A DNA stretch of 64,000 nt, from contig NZ_AZUY01000004.1 in the NCBI RefSeq assembly GCF_000513935.1, forward strand, positions 100,814 through 164,813. Direction: 5' to 3'. Every line of letters begins with the position of its first letter. Position 1 is the first letter of the stretch. The translations under genes and the position numbers were made by a program. The notes under the pieces were generated by a model. The model worked only from the letters and a program-made list of their open reading frames with translations, ran no database searches and was not told where the DNA came from. Of the stretch, positions 60,344 through 64,000 are shown in pieces. This DNA is from Mesorhizobium sp. WSM3626 (GTDB lineage Bacteria; Pseudomonadota; Alphaproteobacteria; Rhizobiales; Rhizobiaceae).

Positions 60344-61564
60344 TCACTCGGCCGGGATTGCCGCCTCGCATCCTTCCAACTCGCATTCGTGGGTGGCGAG
60401 GCTGCGCTGGCCGAGCAGCACCGTGACCAGTGCGATAACGCCCGATGCCACCGAAACCCAGAACCCGTTCTGGGCGCCGAACGCATCCACCACCGCGCCG
60501 GCGGCGAACGAACCGAGCGCCATGCCGATGCCGATGCCGGTGGTCACCCAGGTGATGCCTTCGGTCAGCATCGTCTCAGGCACATGCCGTTCGATCAGGC
60601 CGAAGGCGGTGATGAAGGTCGGCGAGATCGCCACGCCGCTGATGAAGACAGTCAGCGCGAGCACGGGCACGGTGCTGGCGGTAAGCGGCAGCAGTGTGCC
60701 GAGCGCGACCAACGCGACCGCGATGGCGAGCTGGCGCTGCAGCGGTGCTTTCAGGTTGAGCGCGCCGATGATGATGCCGAGCACGAAGGAGCCCAGCGCA
60801 TAGACGCCGATGACGAGACTTGCGGCGCCCGGCTGGCCGAGTTCCTTGGTGATCGCCACCGTGCTCACCTCCGTCGTCGCGAAGGTCGCGCCGACGAAGA
60901 TCATGGCGAAGGTGATGATTTGAACCGGCCCCAGGCGGATAGCCGAGCCGGTTGAGCCATGGTCCACCGGTCGCACTTGCGGTTCGGTCGAACGCTGCAG
61001 GATGAAGGCTGTCGAGCCCAGGGCTAGGAACAGCGTGCTGACGAGCACGCCCGCTTCCGGGAACAGCGCGGCGCTGAGACCAACCGACAGCGATGCGCCG
61101 GCGATGTAGACCAGTTCGTCGGCCGCCGACTCGAAGGCGAAGGCGGTGTTCATCTCGGGCCGGCCCCGGAAAATCTCGGTCCAGCGCGCGCGTACCATGG
61201 CCGGCATGCTTGGCATCGCCGCGGCCAGCAATGCCGACACGAATAGCGTCCATACCGGCCAGTCCTGATTGGCCGATGCGATCAGGGCCGCGAATGCGAG
61301 CACGGAGATGATGGTGGTGGGGACGACAACCCGCGTCTGGCCGAGGCGGTCGACCAACCTCGATATTTGCGGCGCCAGGAATGCATTGGCCAAGGCGAAC
61401 GTCGCCGAAACCGCACCCGCCAGCCAGTATTCGCCACGCGTCTGCGACAGCATCGCCACGATGCCGATCGGCGCCATGGCGATCGGCAGGCGCGCCATGA
61501 AGCCGGCGGCGGCAAAGCCCCTGGCGCCAGGAGCGCGAAAGATTTCCGAGTAGGGGTTTTGCAT
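60344..61564 (-). CDS. MFS transporter next to TetR gene
   Basis: A 406-residue major facilitator: about 12 helices, RLVDRLGQTRVVVP loop motif and a second half after QVRPVDHG. The substrate is unknown; such TetR-paired carriers often export drugs. The AGGAACAGGATC site precedes ATG 61564. It is repressed, by inference, by the divergent TetR through the three palindromes at 61601-61667. Confidence 0.88.
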   Translation of the reverse strand: MQNPYSEIFRAPGARGFAAAGFMARLPIAMAPIGIVAMLSQTRGEYWLAGAVSATFALANAFLAPQISRLVDRLGQTRVVVPTTIISVLAFAALIASANQDWPVWTLFVSALLAAAMPSMPAMVRARWTEIFRGRPEMNTAFAFESAADELVYIAGASLSVGLSAALFPEAGVLVSTLFLALGSTAFILQRSTEPQVRPVDHGSTGSAIRLGPVQIITFAMIFVGATFATTEVSTVAITKELGQPGAASLVIGVYALGSFVLGIIIGALNLKAPLQRQLAIAVALVALGTLLPLTASTVPVLALTVFISGVAISPTFITAFGLIERHVPETMLTEGITWVTTGIGIGMALGSFAAGAVVDAFGAQNGFWVSVASGVIALVTVLLGQRSLATHECELEGCEAAIPAE

Positions 61565-61600
61565 GATCCTGTTCCTCGACAAGGGGCGATTCGACAATTA

Positions 61601-61667
61601 CATACGAGACGTATAAGTGTTAGATAGACCATACGTCGCGTATGTCAATTGGCATACGGAGCGTATG
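61601..61667. promoter_or_regulatory. Three TetR operator palindromes (CATACG-N3-CGTATR)
   Basis: Sites at 61601-61615 (CATACG-AGA-CGTATA), 61630-61644 (CATACG-TCG-CGTATG) and 61653-61667 (CATACG-GAG-CGTATG). They fill the gap between the MFS and TetR start codons with centres 29 and 23 bases apart. Confidence 0.8.
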
Positions 61668-61683
61668 TAGATAAGGCCAGAGC

Positions 61684-62325
61684 ATGCACAGACCCCGCAA
61701 GGAGATGATCGCCGAGACGCGTGCCAAGCTGATCGCCGCGGCGCGCCAAGCCTTTGGCACCATCGGTTATGCCGAAGCGTCGATGGACGATTTCACCGCG
61801 TCGGCCGGACTGACGCGCGGCGCCCTCTACCATCACTTCGGCGACAAGAAGGGACTGCTGCAGGCGGTTATCGCGCAAATCGATGCCGAAATGGCCGCGC
61901 GGGTGAATGAGGTCGCATCGAGGGCGCCGACCCGCTGGCAGCATTTCGTCGACGAATGCACGACCTACATCGAAATGGCGCTGGAGCCGGAAATCCAGCG
62001 CATCATGTTCCGGGACGGTCCGGCCGTGCTGGGCGATCCGGCACAGTGGTCGAATGCCAATGCCTGCGTCGGTTCAATGACCGATCATCTGACCGCGCTG
62101 CAACAGGAGGGGGTGGTCGTGCCGGGCCTCGATCCCGAGACCGCGGCGCGGCTGATCAACGGGGCGAGCAGCCAGGCCGCGCAGCGGATCGCCAACTCGA
62201 ACGATCCCGAAGCGACGTCGAGGAAGGTGGTGGTCGCGTTCAAGCAATTGCTCGAAGGCCTGCTCGGAAGCCGGAAGCGCGGCCAAACTGACCCGCAATC
62301 GGGCTCCGCCACCGCTCGCAGTTGA
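61684..62325 (+). CDS. TetR-family transcriptional regulator
   Basis: A 213-residue TetR regulator. The HTH is at residues 8-55 (ETRAKLIAAARQAFGTIGYA, TASAGLTRGALYHHFGDKKG). An all-helical ligand domain follows to the end (VDECTTYIEMALEPEIQRIM, LLEGLLGSR). It most likely represses the divergent MFS gene and itself via three CATACG-N3-CGTATG operators directly before its start. The ligand is unknown. Confidence 0.9.
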   Translation: MHRPRKEMIAETRAKLIAAARQAFGTIGYAEASMDDFTASAGLTRGALYHHFGDKKGLLQAVIAQIDAEMAARVNEVASRAPTRWQHFVDECTTYIEMALEPEIQRIMFRDGPAVLGDPAQWSNANACVGSMTDHLTALQQEGVVVPGLDPETAARLINGASSQAAQRIANSNDPEATSRKVVVAFKQLLEGLLGSRKRGQTDPQSGSATARS

Positions 62326-62377
62326 CAATAGACGGTTTGGGCGCATCCTCCACAGCCACCTCTGGGGGATTCGGGGC

Positions 62378-63361
62378 ATGTGGGATTTCGATATCGGCAG
62401 GTCGGTGTCCATCATGATGCGGACCTGGCCTTTCATTGTCTTTCGCATGATCGTCTATTTCGGCATTACGCTGGCCTATATCATGGCCACCGGCACGGGC
62501 GCCTCGGTCGGCTATGGCGTCGGCCATATCTCCACCGATCCCGACGGGCCGTTGTCCTTTGCCATGTGGGGCGGGATTGTCGGTTTCGGCCTCGTCTCGA
62601 TCGCTGTCTACTGGATCCGCGAATACATCCTCTACGTCGTCAAGGCAGGCCATATCGCTGTCATGGTGCATCTGATCGACGGCCACGACGTACCCGACGG
62701 CCAGAACCAGATCGCCTACGCGAAAGAGGTTGTGACCGAGCGTTTTGCCGAGGCGAACATCCTTTTCGTCGTCGACCAGCTGGTCAAGGGCGCCATCCGC
62801 GCCATCACCGGCCTGCTGGGCGGCATCGCGGCTTTCCTGCCCATTCCGGGCCTGAGCGGCCTGGTCTCGTTCCTCAACACGGTGATCCGCCTGTCGCTGA
62901 CCTATGTCGACGAGATCATTCTCGGCTACAACATCCGCATCAATTCGTCCTCACCCTTCGAGACCGCGCGGCAAGGCGTTGTGCTCTACGCCCAGAACGG
63001 CAAGATCATGGTCAAGAACGCCGTCTGGCTGGCCGTGATCATGTGGGGGGTCTCCTTTGTCATCTTCCTGCTGATGCTGGCCCCGGCAGCCGCCATTCTT
63101 TACGTCATGCCAGGACAGCTCGCCGGTTGGGCCTTCGTTCTGGCCATCGTCTTTGCCTGGGCCTTTAAGGCGGCGTTCATCGAGCCGTTCGCCATCGCCT
63201 GCTTGATGCAGGTCTATTTCAAGACCATCGAGGGTCAGGTGCCCGATGCCGCCTGGGACGCCAGGCTGGCCGATGCCTCGTCGAAGTTCCGGGAACTCAA
63301 GCGCAAGGCGCTCTCCACCTTCGATGGTTCGCGCTGGGGCACGGCCGGCGCGACACGCTGA
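62378..63361 (+). CDS. Conserved multi-helix membrane protein
   Basis: A 327-residue inner-membrane protein with around six hydrophobic segments (for example TWPFIVFRMIVYFGITLAYIM, WLAVIMWGVSFVIFLLMLAP). The segment AYAKEVVTERFAEANILFVVDQLVKGAI is conserved-looking and charged. I recognise no named family. Its last 127 bases overlap the convergent bluB reading frame. Confidence 0.75.
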   Translation: MWDFDIGRSVSIMMRTWPFIVFRMIVYFGITLAYIMATGTGASVGYGVGHISTDPDGPLSFAMWGGIVGFGLVSIAVYWIREYILYVVKAGHIAVMVHLIDGHDVPDGQNQIAYAKEVVTERFAEANILFVVDQLVKGAIRAITGLLGGIAAFLPIPGLSGLVSFLNTVIRLSLTYVDEIILGYNIRINSSSPFETARQGVVLYAQNGKIMVKNAVWLAVIMWGVSFVIFLLMLAPAAAILYVMPGQLAGWAFVLAIVFAWAFKAAFIEPFAIACLMQVYFKTIEGQVPDAAWDARLADASSKFRELKRKALSTFDGSRWGTAGATR

Positions 63362-64000
63362 TCGGTTGGGCTGGCGGGCCCACCGGCGACGGTGCTGAAG
63401 CGGGCCACTGTCGATTTGAGCGGCGCTTCGCCTTGCCCGCAAAAAGTCTCGCTCATGATCAGGTCGGGCAACGGCAGCCGTCGGCCCCAGCCATGCGTTT
63501 CGAGATCCGGTTTTGGCGCGAACTCCGAGACACGGCCGACGCAGAGATAGGCGATCGGCGTCACGTGATCGGGGATGGACAGCAGGCTCTTCAGCGCTTG
63601 CGCCTCGATGATGCTGACCCAGCCGACGCCGATGCCCTCGGCGCGTGCCGCCAGCCAGAAATTCTGCACCGCGCAGACCGTGCTGTAGAGATCCATTTCC
63701 GGATTGTGCCAGCGTCCCAGCGGCGAGCCTTTCGAGCGCTCGCGGTCGCAAGTGATGCAGATGTTCAATGCGCTTTCGCAGATGCCTTCGAGCTTGAGCT
63801 TGCGGTAAAGCGCCTGCCGGTCCGCCTCGATTGCCGGCAGTTCCTGTTCGCGCGCCGCCAGGAACAGATCGCGCACCTCCGCCCGTCGCGCGGCATCGCG
63901 GATGACGATGAAATTCCAAGGCTGCATGAAGCCGACTGACGGCGCGTGATGGGCGGCGAGCAAAAGCCGCGCCAGCACCTCGTCGTCGATCGCTTCCGAT
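63235..64000 (-). CDS. bluB: 5,6-dimethylbenzimidazole synthase (start outside window, long tail)
   Basis: The visible 255 codons carry BluB motifs: AAHHAPSVGFMQPWNFIVI, KLKLEGICESALNICITCDR, WHNPEMDLYSTVCAVQNFWLAARAEGIGVGWVSI and the final GRRLPLPDL. BluB makes the lower ligand of vitamin B12 from FMNH2. The start lies past base 64000. After LPLPDLIMSETF the frame has about 68 extra residues, and the last 127 bases overlap the convergent membrane-protein gene. This is unusual and may be a lost stop or misread end. Confidence 0.88.
   Translation of the reverse strand, partial: SEAIDDEVLARLLLAAHHAPSVGFMQPWNFIVIRDAARRAEVRDLFLAAREQELPAIEADRQALYRKLKLEGICESALNICITCDRERSKGSPLGRWHNPEMDLYSTVCAVQNFWLAARAEGIGVGWVSIIEAQALKSLLSIPDHVTPIAYLCVGRVSEFAPKPDLETHGWGRRLPLPDLIMSETFCGQGEAPLKSTVARFSTVAGGPASPTDQRVAPAVPQREPSKVESALRLSSRNFDEASASLASQAASGT

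Noticed and set aside
1..64000. tRNA, rRNA, CRISPR array or riboswitch
   Set aside because: No cloverleaf with a TTCGANNC arm, no regularly spaced short repeats, and no recognisable cobalamin, FMN or glycine riboswitch core were seen by eye. The leader of bluB, where a cobalamin element might be, lies outside the window.

Overview
This window looks like chromosomal DNA of a Rhizobiales alphaproteobacterium, most likely Mesorhizobium or a close relative. Reasons: high GC with strong G/C third-position bias; an F0 ATP synthase operon (atpI-B-E-b'-b) encoded apart from F1; a BacA/SbmA-type peptide transporter; a BioR-type biotin regulator with its TTATCTATAA sites; Rhizobiales-type small families (DUF1344, DUF6101-like); LexA boxes of the alphaproteobacterial GTTC-N7-GTTC type; and intergenic palindromic repeats typical of rhizobia. 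Genus level is inference; no rRNA or tRNA gene was recognised to support it.

Layout. 1-6.5 kb (minus strand): a sugar ABC transporter (binding protein, permease, ATPase) followed by a LacI-type regulator. A FAH-family hydrolase lies upstream and is separated from it by an IS5-family insertion (3839-5341) that carries a passenger gene. 6.6-15 kb: a small accessory stretch with a 2H phosphoesterase whose promoter holds a perfect LexA box, a SnoaL-like protein, an ArsC/Spx-like protein, a DUF488 protein, an M29 aminopeptidase coupled to a LysR gene, an MFS carrier, bacA and a secreted polysaccharide deacetylase. 15-24 kb: a TPR membrane protein coupled to der, a LysR/MFS divergent pair, a SleB-like wall hydrolase, and the F0 operon with a recognisable promoter and terminator. 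24-31.6 kb: rnhB, a radical SAM protein with a LexA box in front, a GT2-like protein, a MoaB-family protein, ispE, a S49 peptidase, a TrmN6-like methyltransferase, DUF2007 and a polyprenyl synthase.

31.7-41.5 kb: the bioR/bioY biotin unit with a DUF1284 gene, a large TPR protein, GNAT, glyQ and glyS with a tiny secreted gene between them, a very acidic small protein, and two exported proteins. 41.6-51 kb: Sua5-type tRNA modification enzyme, FAD-linked dehydrogenase, a DUF6101-like protein, ubiA, a LysR/phytanoyl-dioxygenase pair, purD, a GH25 muramidase-like secreted protein and a lower-GC orphan with a PD-(D/E)XK-like signature. 51-64 kb: acyl-CoA dehydrogenase plus enoyl-CoA hydratase, pdxH, an RT0821-type lipoprotein, a CbpA-like DnaJ protein, fabI, a histidine phosphatase, DUF1344, aroC, ribB with a degenerate RibA half, an MFS/TetR pair with three operator palindromes, a membrane protein, and bluB cut by the window end.

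Most of the window is ordinary core chromosome. The best leads are the LexA box lying exactly inside the promoter spacer of the 2H phosphoesterase, the second LexA box before the radical SAM gene, the IS5 element whose passenger gene takes its stop codon from the target site, and the orphan nuclease-like gene at 50.6 kb. Start codons and functions come from reading the sequence only; no database search was run.
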